64,000 bases of DNA from an uncultured Verrucomicrobia subdivision 3 bacterium (GTDB lineage: Bacteria; Verrucomicrobiota; Verrucomicrobiia; Limisphaerales; UBA11358). The notes under the pieces were generated by a model, which did no database searches, was not told the origin of the DNA, and saw nothing but the letters and a program-made list of their open reading frames with translations. Every line of letters starts with the position of its first letter. Position 1 is the stretch's first letter. Both the position numbers and the translations under genes were made by a program. The DNA is taken from positions 49,918 to 113,917 of the forward strand of contig CAITTG010000005.1 of NCBI GenBank assembly GCA_903895255.1. Direction: 5' to 3'. Positions 19,801 through 26,784 of this stretch are shown here, piece by piece.

Positions 19801-20292
19801 CCCCGGGGCTGCGCCCGTGCTCCAATTGGTGCCGGATGACCAGTTGCCGATGGAGCCCGAATTGGTGGCCACCCATTGAGGCACCACAAATAAATTCACA
19901 TTGGTGCTGTAACTCGCCCCTCCACTTCCACTCAAACTGAGGGTGGTCGCACTGGCGGCGAGATTCGTCACGCTCAAAGCCACCCCCAAATTGGTGCTGC
20001 CGGTGCTCACGACCGCCGGAGTCAGCACCGCGCCCACTCCCGCTGGACCGGAAATGGCCAGGTTCACCGGAGTAATGGTGCTGGCACTGATGGCCACGGA
20101 GTTGCTGCCCACCCCGAGAATATTGGTGGTATTGGCCCCAACCCAATAATTAATGGTCACCGGGTTGATCACAACGGACTGCTGGGCGCTAGCCCCATTA
20201 GGTAGCAACGCAGCCGCCAGCGCCAGGCCGGCTTGCCAGCAATAAAGAGTACGGCGGCTCGCAAGCAATTGAGGTTTTTGAATTAGGTTCAT
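16870..20292 (-). CDS. Large secreted repetitive beta-rich protein (adhesin/autotransporter-like), function unknown
   Basis: 1140 residues. A long signal peptide (YCWQAGLALAAALLPNGASA, about 17-36) leads to a mature part that is rich in Asn, Ser, Thr, Gly and Val and nearly free of Cys. It contains short beta-strand repeats of the passenger type (GSIGNWSSGTNW near 145, GTILVGTNGLLNVGNYLELG, VVTNNGVASGALTM, GSLIISGTFYPGGG). No membrane beta-barrel or PEP-CTERM anchor is evident; the end reads NAPGSTIFYRFVYP, resembling C-terminal domains of verrucomicrobial secreted proteins. Its own terminator follows. The pseudopilin gene lies 94 bases upstream on the same strand. Possible roles are surface attachment to plant polymer or a cell-surface layer; none can be demonstrated. 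Confidence 0.8.
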   Translation of the reverse strand: MNLIQKPQLLASRRTLYCWQAGLALAAALLPNGASAQQSVVINPVTINYWVGANTTNILGVGSNSVAISASTITPVNLAISGPAGVGAVLTPAVVSTGSTNLGVALSVTNLAASATTLSLSGSGGASYSTNVNLFVVPQWVATNSGSIGNWSSGTNWSTGAAPGPNDSVYMENQAIASFTNTVDASRTIQSLIFLGDADDNLTYGAFTQIPTGVTLSVVGTNGFAIANKSNNNSRPQYAFYGGGALVISNTSANFAINDGSSSSSTRLTTVNMSGLSNFVAQVNRFGAGDATLSAQGLQGGALVTLSLARTNTIATTWSDDYTAINFQNAFNAGNNGEMAGGSVVCFLNLGFTNGIYTDSIGVGRSHLQGSSGVGETLRFLTTITNSGAPVASAYIRGANGGRMSLLAVGVDSGSANSAKNTIGLVNLLGGKVDMLVDQIWLGRNRTNTANPTDIGGLNFDNGTVSANIVRAGYMEYTNAATVKGTILVGTNGLLNVGNYLELGHTPTDPTGAFAAYEILASGQLTVGGGGTARINNVIVGPGSTNNTITVNTSGSLVISNTIASPAASLGTLTLGAGNLTFFVNAGVTNAFVTNLVTSSTCTINIASLAGFSSFPATNVLIAYQTPGAHTLGIGKLPPGFNNLQIVDDPTSMTIRLIINTNQPKHLAWRGGDNSQWDHASLNWLDTNSLAVTKFTDGDIVSFDDKVGVPTNITIAENVNPGQTGTGIYVTSSTNQFTLNNSGAGVIGSCALLQSGSSALEIDCSSSIAAQINAGSLVGAGSINSASIGAGASFNFNGSDGGSLTSSGNSTIGVSGTVAGPLVINGGVVTNNGVASGALTMSPGVLLYNAGTLGAIGTAAVVTNSTLINAGSIYGASLTVNLGGTLWDDVQGYAGAASPGSINVGSLIISGTFYPGGGSTGTTKVTDYLIDNSEAGNPSGRVQLNTGSTTYFEVNLTNAQVNTMLLSQNQGFGPSQANKAINGGTIKIINVGPAPFAAGQSFQLFGNYYNGGVLGNAGLNTTNSYPIIIPATPGPGLSWDLSQLIPQGIVSVIDPTTVQFSLSSSTSVTSSNVVTEFTWPANVAGGWLQQLNSTLTNGLSATNWITVPGSASTTDIIVTNTIIADPNAPGSTIFYRFVYP

Positions 20293-20386
20293 AGGGTCGG
20301 TTTGAGGGGCGGTTTTCAGGTTTACTTCACAGTTGATTACTGGCTTGAGGCCGTTGCGGTTGGGAGCGGGATTTTAGGAGGGAAAA

Positions 20387-21202
20387 TTATTGGGTTTTGT
20401 AGGGGGTGCGATCGTCAAACCACTCATAATCAGCGCTGACACCCACCACAATGTGACTGGAAGTGGTCACGCCCGCCTGCACTTTCACCAAGGTGCGCGG
20501 ATCCACCCATTTATGAATCTCTGAATGACCATCCGCAAACGAGATATTGCCGGAAGTGCCGTGGTAATGCGATGGCAGGTTACGCCAGTATTCCGAGCCC
20601 TGCGGCAATCCCGGATCAAATGAAAAGGTGGAATTTCCAGTGAAAAGCAAGGTGTAGGCACTTTCATCCACGAAGGCAAACACATTGGCCGGCCCGGGCG
20701 TGTTCAACTCCGTGGTCCGCAGCGCCCGGAAATAATTTCTACCCGGCAGCGTGTTCGCCGGCGCGGTCGCAATGGAATTGTTCAAGGAGGAATTCAAGGA
20801 ATAGCTCCTCACCCGCGTGCCGTTGGCCGACGGAATATCATCTCCCGGACAATGAAAAGTGCCGGGCGACTTGATGTAAGGCGAAAAGAGGGAGTTGGCG
20901 CTGATGAGGGTGCTCAGATTGGTGTTGGCGTCGTGGCTGGCCCAGCTCAAGGAGTCACCATTGTCCACCCAGCCGCCATTGCTGACCAGCTTTTCGGCGT
21001 TGTCACCCGAGTACATGATCCACGCCAGATTTAATTGCTTGGTGTTGTTCAAGCAATAGACCCCCTGGGCTTTTCGCTTGGCCGCCGCCAGCGCCGGCAG
21101 CAGCATCGCCGCCAGAATCGCGATGATCGCGATGACAACGAGCAGTTCAATCAGAGTGAAGCCGGCCCGGCTGGGGCTGATCCGGTCTTGGGAATCAGCC
21201 AT
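20387..21202 (-). CDS. Type II secretion-like pseudopilin (H-X9-DG type)
   Basis: 271 residues from ATG 21202; a TTG at 21244 would add 14 residues. The class III leader ends at SPSRAG with mature [20 protein letters not shown], the prepilin peptidase site followed by a hydrophobic helix. The C-terminal domain carries [14 protein letters not shown], the HX9DG-type feature found in the numerous short pseudopilins of Planctomycetes and Verrucomicrobia. The mature form would be an inner-membrane-anchored periplasmic protein. It lies 94 bases upstream of the large secreted protein, suggesting paired expression; a role in its export or anchoring is guesswork. Confidence 0.88.
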   Translation of the reverse strand: MADSQDRISPSRAGFTLIELLVVIAIIAILAAMLLPALAAAKRKAQGVYCLNNTKQLNLAWIMYSGDNAEKLVSNGGWVDNGDSLSWASHDANTNLSTLISANSLFSPYIKSPGTFHCPGDDIPSANGTRVRSYSLNSSLNNSIATAPANTLPGRNYFRALRTTELNTPGPANVFAFVDESAYTLLFTGNSTFSFDPGLPQGSEYWRNLPSHYHGTSGNISFADGHSEIHKWVDPRTLVKVQAGVTTSSHIVVGVSADYEWFDDRTPYKTQ

Positions 21203-21406
21203 GACCAAACCGGGGATGGATGTTTTCTTAAATGTCGGTTTCAAGTGCTTTAAAATTGGTGATGATTGACACTACCACACGGCCTCGTCAGATGTAATAT
21301 GAAAAAGACCAAAACATTTGCGATTAATGATAAACCGGATGAATTTGAACACGCGGGGTTTACAATTCGCCAGGGCTCGGCAAAATACCCTTCAGCACCA
21401 AAAAAC
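21203..21406. promoter_or_regulatory. Divergent intergenic region between pseudopilin and GH141/GH78 genes
   Basis: 204 bases, AT-richer than the flanking genes, must drive the plus-strand GH141/GH78 pair and the leftward pseudopilin. A TTGACA hexamer (21266-21271) and TAATAT (21295-21300) occur on the plus strand but are 23 bases apart, too far for a standard sigma-70 promoter, so no promoter is called. No hairpin or operator repeat was recognised. Confidence 0.4.
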
Positions 21407-23275
21407 ATGCGGAACAACCCATTGTTCATCCTTCCGATCGCCGCCTGCTTGTGGACAACCGCCGCCGGGCCGCTGTCTGCCGGGACCGTGGATTGGTGGG
21501 TTTCCCCCGCCGGCTCCGCCCGGCCGGATGGCACGGCGGATCGGCCCTTTGGTTCCCCCAACACGGCCTGGCAACAATGGCAGGAAAATCATGCCGCCAC
21601 CAATTCACTGCGTTTGATTCTGCGCGGCGGCCAGTATTTCTTGAACCAGCCATTCATCCTGGCCACTGGCCCGGCCCCATCCGATCCGTCCCGCCTCGAT
21701 ATCGTGGCCGCGCCGGGGGAACACCCTGTTCTCAGCGGGGGCGTGACGGTTAATCATTGGGCGGTGCTTGCTTCCTCGCCACCGGCCCTGCCACCCAATG
21801 CCCGGGGTCAGATATGGTTCGCGCCCGCACCGCGCTGGGGTGGGCAAGTCTTGACGGTTCGCCAGCTTTGGATCAACGCAGCCAAAGCTGTGCGCGCTCG
21901 GGAACCCAATGAAGACCGTCTCGCCCGGTTGGTCAGCTGGAATAAAACCAATCAAACCGCCACCATCTCCGCCAATTGGTTGCCGAATATCCGCGACCCG
22001 CGGAATTTAGAGATGGTGGTGGACCAGGTATGGGAAATAGCCATCTTGCGCCTCCAGTCCCTGAATTTCCACGGCGACGACCTCGAGCTCACGTTCAAAC
22101 CACCCGAAAGTCAGATCGAATTCCTCCACCCCTGGCCGCCCGTCACGGTAAATTCCAAATATCAAGCGCCCTTTTACCTCGTCAACGCCCTTGAATTTCT
22201 CGATTCCCCGGGCGAATGGTTTGAGGATGTCGCCGCCGCTAAAATCTATTATTGGCCGCGCCCGGGCGAGGATCTGACGACCGCCACCGTGATCGCTCCC
22301 GCCTTGGAAACACTGCTGCAAGGGTCTGGTTCCGCAGCGCATCCCTTGGGCAACCTCCACTTTCAGGGCATTACCTTCGCGCACACCGCCTGGCTGCGCC
22401 CCGGAGTCGCCGGCCATGTGCCCCTCCAAGCCACGATGCCCATGCTTGCGGCCCGCAAGCTTTCCCCCAAAGGCACCCCCTACCATCCCAAACTCGACAA
22501 TGTTGCCTGGATCGACCGGCCTCCGGCGGCCGTTGCCTTCCAGTACGCCACCCATGTCAGCTTCGAGGCTTGCACCTTTGAACATTTGGCGTCCGCCGGT
22601 CTGGATCTCGGCGACGGCTGCCAGGATGTCCTCGTGCAGGGTTGCACCTTCCGGGACATCGGCGGCAATGGTCTGCAGCTGGGTCATTTCTCCGTCGCCT
22701 CGGTTGAAACGCATACTCCCTATAACCCCGTGGATGCTCGCGCGGTTTGCCGGGAAATCATCCTTCGTGACAACTTGGTCACTCGCTGCGGCACCGAGGA
22801 CTGGGGCGCGGCGGGCATCGCCGCCGGTTATGTCCGTCAGGTGGTCATCGCCCACAACGAGCTCAACACCCTGCCCTACTCTGGCATCAGCCTGGGCTGG
22901 GGCTGGACCAAACTGCCCAATGCTCTCCGCGATAACCGGGTCTTCGCCAATCACATTCACCACGTCGGCTTGCGGTTGGGTGATTTGGGCGGCATCTACA
23001 CCCTTTCCGCCCAACCGGGCACGGTTATCTCAGAAAACCTGATTGCCGAGATTGTGCCCAGTCCCTGCGTGCCCGACCCGCAGCATTGGTTTTATCTCTA
23101 CGCCGATGAAGGCTCCAGCGGCATCACCTGGCGCGACAACTGGTGTCCCACCCGCAAATTTCTTCAAAATGCCAACGGCCCCGGCAATATCTGGACCAAC
23201 AATGGCCCGGAGGTTTCCACCCAAATCAAAAATGCGGCCGGCCTTGAACCCGCTTTTCAATATCTACTAAAATAA
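21407..23275 (+). CDS. GH141-like right-handed beta-helix glycosidase (fucosidase/xylanase family)
   Basis: 622 residues from ATG 21407, which starts the signal peptide (MRNNPLFILPIAACLW); the longer frame begins with TTG at 21266 and adds 47 non-signal residues. After WWVSPAGS, typical of parallel beta-helix enzymes, come hallmarks I associate with GH141: FYLVNALEFLDSPGEWFED, IYYWPRPGEDL, then beta-helix turns VSFEACTFEHLASAG, VLVQGCTFRDIGGNGLQLG and NHIHHVGLRLGDLGGIYTL. Characterised GH141 members are an alpha-L-fucosidase acting on RG-II and a xylanase. The stop TAA directly abuts the ATG of the GH78 gene, so the two are co-translated. Candidate exo-acting fucosidase on RG-II; substrate inferred. 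Confidence 0.8.
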   Translation: MRNNPLFILPIAACLWTTAAGPLSAGTVDWWVSPAGSARPDGTADRPFGSPNTAWQQWQENHAATNSLRLILRGGQYFLNQPFILATGPAPSDPSRLDIVAAPGEHPVLSGGVTVNHWAVLASSPPALPPNARGQIWFAPAPRWGGQVLTVRQLWINAAKAVRAREPNEDRLARLVSWNKTNQTATISANWLPNIRDPRNLEMVVDQVWEIAILRLQSLNFHGDDLELTFKPPESQIEFLHPWPPVTVNSKYQAPFYLVNALEFLDSPGEWFEDVAAAKIYYWPRPGEDLTTATVIAPALETLLQGSGSAAHPLGNLHFQGITFAHTAWLRPGVAGHVPLQATMPMLAARKLSPKGTPYHPKLDNVAWIDRPPAAVAFQYATHVSFEACTFEHLASAGLDLGDGCQDVLVQGCTFRDIGGNGLQLGHFSVASVETHTPYNPVDARAVCREIILRDNLVTRCGTEDWGAAGIAAGYVRQVVIAHNELNTLPYSGISLGWGWTKLPNALRDNRVFANHIHHVGLRLGDLGGIYTLSAQPGTVISENLIAEIVPSPCVPDPQHWFYLYADEGSSGITWRDNWCPTRKFLQNANGPGNIWTNNGPEVSTQIKNAAGLEPAFQYLLK

Positions 23276-26032
23276 ATGCGCTCATTCTCTTTGCTCCAAC
23301 TCTTGCCACCAGTCCTTGGGTTCGCCGCCGCCGTCCTGCTGGCCACCCGCGCGACAGCCAGCCTTTCCCCATTTGACCTGCGGTGTGATTACGCGGTAAA
23401 TCCCCTCGGCGTCGACTCCCCCCAACCACGACTGTTTTGGAAGCTGGCCTCCGCCGAACGCGGCCAGACCCAGACCGCCTGGCAAATCCTCGCGGCTTCC
23501 TCGGCGGACAAACTCCAGAAAGACCAGGGCGACATCTGGAATAGCGGTCGTCAAAGCTCGTCTGCGACCATTCAAATACCCTGGTCCGGCGCCACTCTGA
23601 CTTCCGCCGAACAGGTGTTTTGGAAAGTCCGGGTGTGGGATGTTAACGGCCGGCCTTCCGCATGGAGCGATCCTGCCACTTGGACCATGGGCGTCCTTGC
23701 CCGCCAGGATTGGAGCGCTCACTGGATTGGCGCGCGGGACACCAACCTCCCTTCTTTGCTGTTGCGCCGTGCCTGGACCGTAAAACCCGGCCTGCGGCGC
23801 GCCCTCATCAACGTTTGCGGCCTCGGCCAGTATGAGTTGACGCTCAATGGCCGGAAAGTTGGCCGGGACTTTTTGACACCCGGCTGGACCAAGTACGACC
23901 AAACCTGCCTTTATGACACCTATGAACTGACTCCCGACTTGCCTCCCGGCACCAACACCATCGGCCTCGAACTCGGCAACGGCATGTATAACGTTCTCGG
24001 CGGTGGCCGCTTCACCAAGTTTAAAGGCTCCTTCGGACCCCAAAAGGCCATCGCCCAAATCCGCCTCGAATATGCCGATGGCTCCGTCGAGTTCATTGGC
24101 ACCGATGCGAACTGGCGCGTCGCTCCCGGCCCCATCACCTTCTCCTCAATTTATGGCGGCGAGGATTGCGATGCCCGGCGGCTCCCCCCGGGCTGGAACC
24201 AAAATGCCTTCAACGACTCCGCCTGGGCCCGGGCGCAAATGATTGATGGACCCGGTGGTGCTTTGCGCGGACTCTCCTGCTCCGCCCCGCCCATCCGTGC
24301 ATTTGAAATCCACCAACCCGTGGCCGTGCGCCCGCTAACCAATGGGGACATGCTCTATGACCTCGGCCAAAATGCCGCCCACGTCCCGCATTTGGTCGTT
24401 GACGGTCCTGCCGGCAGCAGTGTCCGGCTGCTGCCGGCCGAATTGCTCGGGAAGGATGGCGCGATCTCCCAAAGCTCCATGGGCGCCGGCCATCGCGGAT
24501 TCATCTGGTGCGAATACACCAAGGCCACGGAAGGTGAGGAGTCCTGGTCACCCAAATTCTTTTACGTTGGCTGCCGCTATCTTCAAGTCCATGTCACGCC
24601 CGCCACGCCCGGCGGACCGCTCCCGGAAATCAAAGCCGTCACCGGCATCGTGGTGAATTCCGCCAGCACTCCCGTCGGGGACTTTGCCTGCTCCACCCCT
24701 CTGTTCAACCGCATCCGCAACCTCGTGCGCTGGGCCCAGCGTAGTAACATGATGAGTATTATGACCGATTGCCCCCACCGCGAGCGCCTCGGCTGGCTGG
24801 AGGAGGACCACTTGAACGGCCCGGCCTTGCGCTATGAATTTGACCTGGCGCAATTATTCACCAAAACCCTGAACGACATTGCGGATTCCCAGCTCCCCAA
24901 TGGTCTGGTCCCGACCATCGCTCCCGAATACACCGTCTTCCGCGACAAATCCCACCCGGACCGCCTACGTTCGGCCTTCGGCGATTCACCCGAGTGGAGC
25001 AGCAGCTTCATTCTCGTCCCCTGGCAGCAATATGAATTTGACGGCGATCTCCAGCTCTTCCGCCTGCATTATGCCGCCATGCAAGCCTATCTGGCCTACG
25101 CCGGCAGCCGGGCCACCAATGACCTCGTTGACTTTGGCCTCGGGGACTGGTTTGACGTCGGGCCCAAACGCCCGGGTCTCGCCCAGTTAACCCCGGTATC
25201 GTTGACGGCCACGGCGTTTTATTACGAGGACACCGCCGTCATGGCCCAGGTTGCCGGGTTGCTTGGAAAAACTTCCGACGCACTGGAATATGCCCGCCGC
25301 GCGGACCGCATCCGTGGCGCGTTCAACCGCGAGTTTTTCCATCCCCAAACCACGAACTACGCCACCGGCTCCCAATGTGCCAATGCCCTGGCCCTGGCCA
25401 TGGATCTTTGCGATCCCACCAATCGCGCCGCCGTGGTCGAGGACCTCGTTCGCGATATCCACGCCCATGGCAACGCCCTCACGGTCGGGGATGTCGGCTA
25501 TCGTTACCTGCTCCGCGCCCTGGCCGACGGCGGACGAAGTGATGTGATCGCCTTGCTCAATAACCAGTCCGACCATCCGGGTTATGGCATGCAACTTCAA
25601 AAGGGGGCCACCAGCCTGACCGAATCTTGGGATGCCGGCACCGGCACCTCCCAAAACCATTTCATGCTCGGCCAGATTGAGGAATGGTTTTACCATGACC
25701 TCGCTGGCATTCGTTCCGATGGCAATGGCTTCCAAACCATCACCATCGCCCCCCAGGTCGTTCCGGGCATCGCCTGGGTTAAGGCATCTTACAATTCCAT
25801 CCGGGGTAACATCGTTAGTGAATGGCACCAAGACGTTGGCACGTTCACCCTCGCCGTCTCGATTCCGCCGGGAACCACGGCCACTGTTTGCGTGCCGGCC
25901 ACCTCCACCGCCGGGATCACCGAAAACGGGCTGCCCGCCGGCCAAAGTCCCGGGGTGTGCCTGCTGCGCCAGGAAAATGGCCGCGCCATTTTCCACCTCG
26001 GTTCCGGTGCCTATTCCTTCGCGGTAAAATAA
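23276..26032 (+). CDS. GH78 alpha-L-rhamnosidase
   Basis: 918 residues with signal peptide (LLPPVLGFAAAVLLATRATA). Domain order is that of GH78: N-terminal Ig-like domain (FDLRCDYAVNPLGVD, PQPRLFWKL), two beta-sandwich carbohydrate-binding domains (GLGQYELTLNGRKVG, LTPGWTKYDQTCLYDTYEL), then the (alpha/alpha)6 catalytic domain with TDCPHRERLGWLEEDHL and GATSLTESWDAGTGTSQNH, and a short beta domain. Retaining the acid-rich DCPxRERLGW motif supports activity: inverting hydrolysis of terminal alpha-L-rhamnose, a main component of RG-I and RG-II. Zero-base spacing from the GH141-like gene. The next gene is convergent, 25 bases away. Confidence 0.92.
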   Translation: MRSFSLLQLLPPVLGFAAAVLLATRATASLSPFDLRCDYAVNPLGVDSPQPRLFWKLASAERGQTQTAWQILAASSADKLQKDQGDIWNSGRQSSSATIQIPWSGATLTSAEQVFWKVRVWDVNGRPSAWSDPATWTMGVLARQDWSAHWIGARDTNLPSLLLRRAWTVKPGLRRALINVCGLGQYELTLNGRKVGRDFLTPGWTKYDQTCLYDTYELTPDLPPGTNTIGLELGNGMYNVLGGGRFTKFKGSFGPQKAIAQIRLEYADGSVEFIGTDANWRVAPGPITFSSIYGGEDCDARRLPPGWNQNAFNDSAWARAQMIDGPGGALRGLSCSAPPIRAFEIHQPVAVRPLTNGDMLYDLGQNAAHVPHLVVDGPAGSSVRLLPAELLGKDGAISQSSMGAGHRGFIWCEYTKATEGEESWSPKFFYVGCRYLQVHVTPATPGGPLPEIKAVTGIVVNSASTPVGDFACSTPLFNRIRNLVRWAQRSNMMSIMTDCPHRERLGWLEEDHLNGPALRYEFDLAQLFTKTLNDIADSQLPNGLVPTIAPEYTVFRDKSHPDRLRSAFGDSPEWSSSFILVPWQQYEFDGDLQLFRLHYAAMQAYLAYAGSRATNDLVDFGLGDWFDVGPKRPGLAQLTPVSLTATAFYYEDTAVMAQVAGLLGKTSDALEYARRADRIRGAFNREFFHPQTTNYATGSQCANALALAMDLCDPTNRAAVVEDLVRDIHAHGNALTVGDVGYRYLLRALADGGRSDVIALLNNQSDHPGYGMQLQKGATSLTESWDAGTGTSQNHFMLGQIEEWFYHDLAGIRSDGNGFQTITIAPQVVPGIAWVKASYNSIRGNIVSEWHQDVGTFTLAVSIPPGTTATVCVPATSTAGITENGLPAGQSPGVCLLRQENGRAIFHLGSGAYSFAVK

Positions 26033-26057
26033 ACCGGCGGGCTTCCCGCGCCCAACC

Positions 26058-26732
26058 TCACTTCACCACCGCGCTGTTGGTGCCCGGGTGGCTGGCCAGC
26101 CATTCTTTGAAAGCCTTGGCCGTGTCCAATCCCTGGGCATCCAGGTAAAGGTTGATCAGATCTTTGTACTTCTGGAAAATGGCGGACTTTTCCGGGGCGT
26201 TGCCCCCGTCCATCGCCTCTTCCCGCGCTTGCTTCAGCAATTCCATGATCTTCGCTTTCTCCGTGTCGGTCAAACTTGGCACGATCGCGCAATAAGCATC
26301 ATAGGTGACTTTAACTTTGTGGTAGGTCATCAAATCCTTGACCTGCTCCACCTGCTCCGGTGTCAGATACTCCGCCAGCTTCGCCAGAAACCGGTCGTGC
26401 AAGGGTTGCGCTTGCAGCGCCAGTTGCGGCGCCCGATTGGCATAATTGATCTCCTTGCCGTCGATGCGCAACCGCGTGTCAATCGCCGCGTCCCGCACCC
26501 GCAACGCATGGTACTGATCCACCAGTACGTCATGCACCGCGCTGGCCTTGGCCGCGTCCGCCAGGTTCAGCGCTTTCACAATGTCCGCCACCCGGTATTC
26601 AATGGCTTTGGCGTAAAACGCCTCTTTCTCCGCCTCGGTCACCGGCGGCGTGATGGTTTGCGCGGCCGCGTGCCGGCTCAAACCAGCGGTGATGACCAGG
26701 ATGGCAGCCAATGCCAGCATGTTTTTTTTCAT
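26058..26732 (-). CDS. DUF3826-family secreted protein
   Basis: 224 residues from ATG 26732, which opens signal peptide MKKNMLALAAILVITAGLS; the longer frame to 26801 runs back into the GH2 gene. The mature part is all-helical: YAKAIEYRVADIVKALNLAD, VHDVLVDQYHALRVRDAAID, FLAKLAEYLTPEQVEQVKDL, then VKVTYDAYCAIVPSLTDTEK and a final QGLDTAKAFKEWLASH. This matches DUF3826, a family common in Bacteroidetes and Verrucomicrobia polysaccharide loci, with no activity known to me. It is the last gene of the RLP/kinase operon, 52 bases after GH2. Its paralogue is at 1-258, the last visible gene of the neighbouring operon, so each pectin operon carries one. Confidence 0.85.
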   Translation of the reverse strand: MKKNMLALAAILVITAGLSRHAAAQTITPPVTEAEKEAFYAKAIEYRVADIVKALNLADAAKASAVHDVLVDQYHALRVRDAAIDTRLRIDGKEINYANRAPQLALQAQPLHDRFLAKLAEYLTPEQVEQVKDLMTYHKVKVTYDAYCAIVPSLTDTEKAKIMELLKQAREEAMDGGNAPEKSAIFQKYKDLINLYLDAQGLDTAKAFKEWLASHPGTNSAVVK

Positions 26733-26784
26733 AATTTTATCGGGTTGAATGGGATTTGTGGATGGGTTGCCGGCCGGTTTACTG

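Noticed and set aside
21266..21300. TTGACA and TAATAT as a promoter for GH141
   Set aside because: Spacing of 23 bases is outside the usual 16-18; noted only in the intergenic entry.
26036..26050. Short hairpin GCGGG/CCCGC between convergent GH78 and DUF3826 genes
   Set aside because: Five-bp stem without T-run; too weak to call a terminator.
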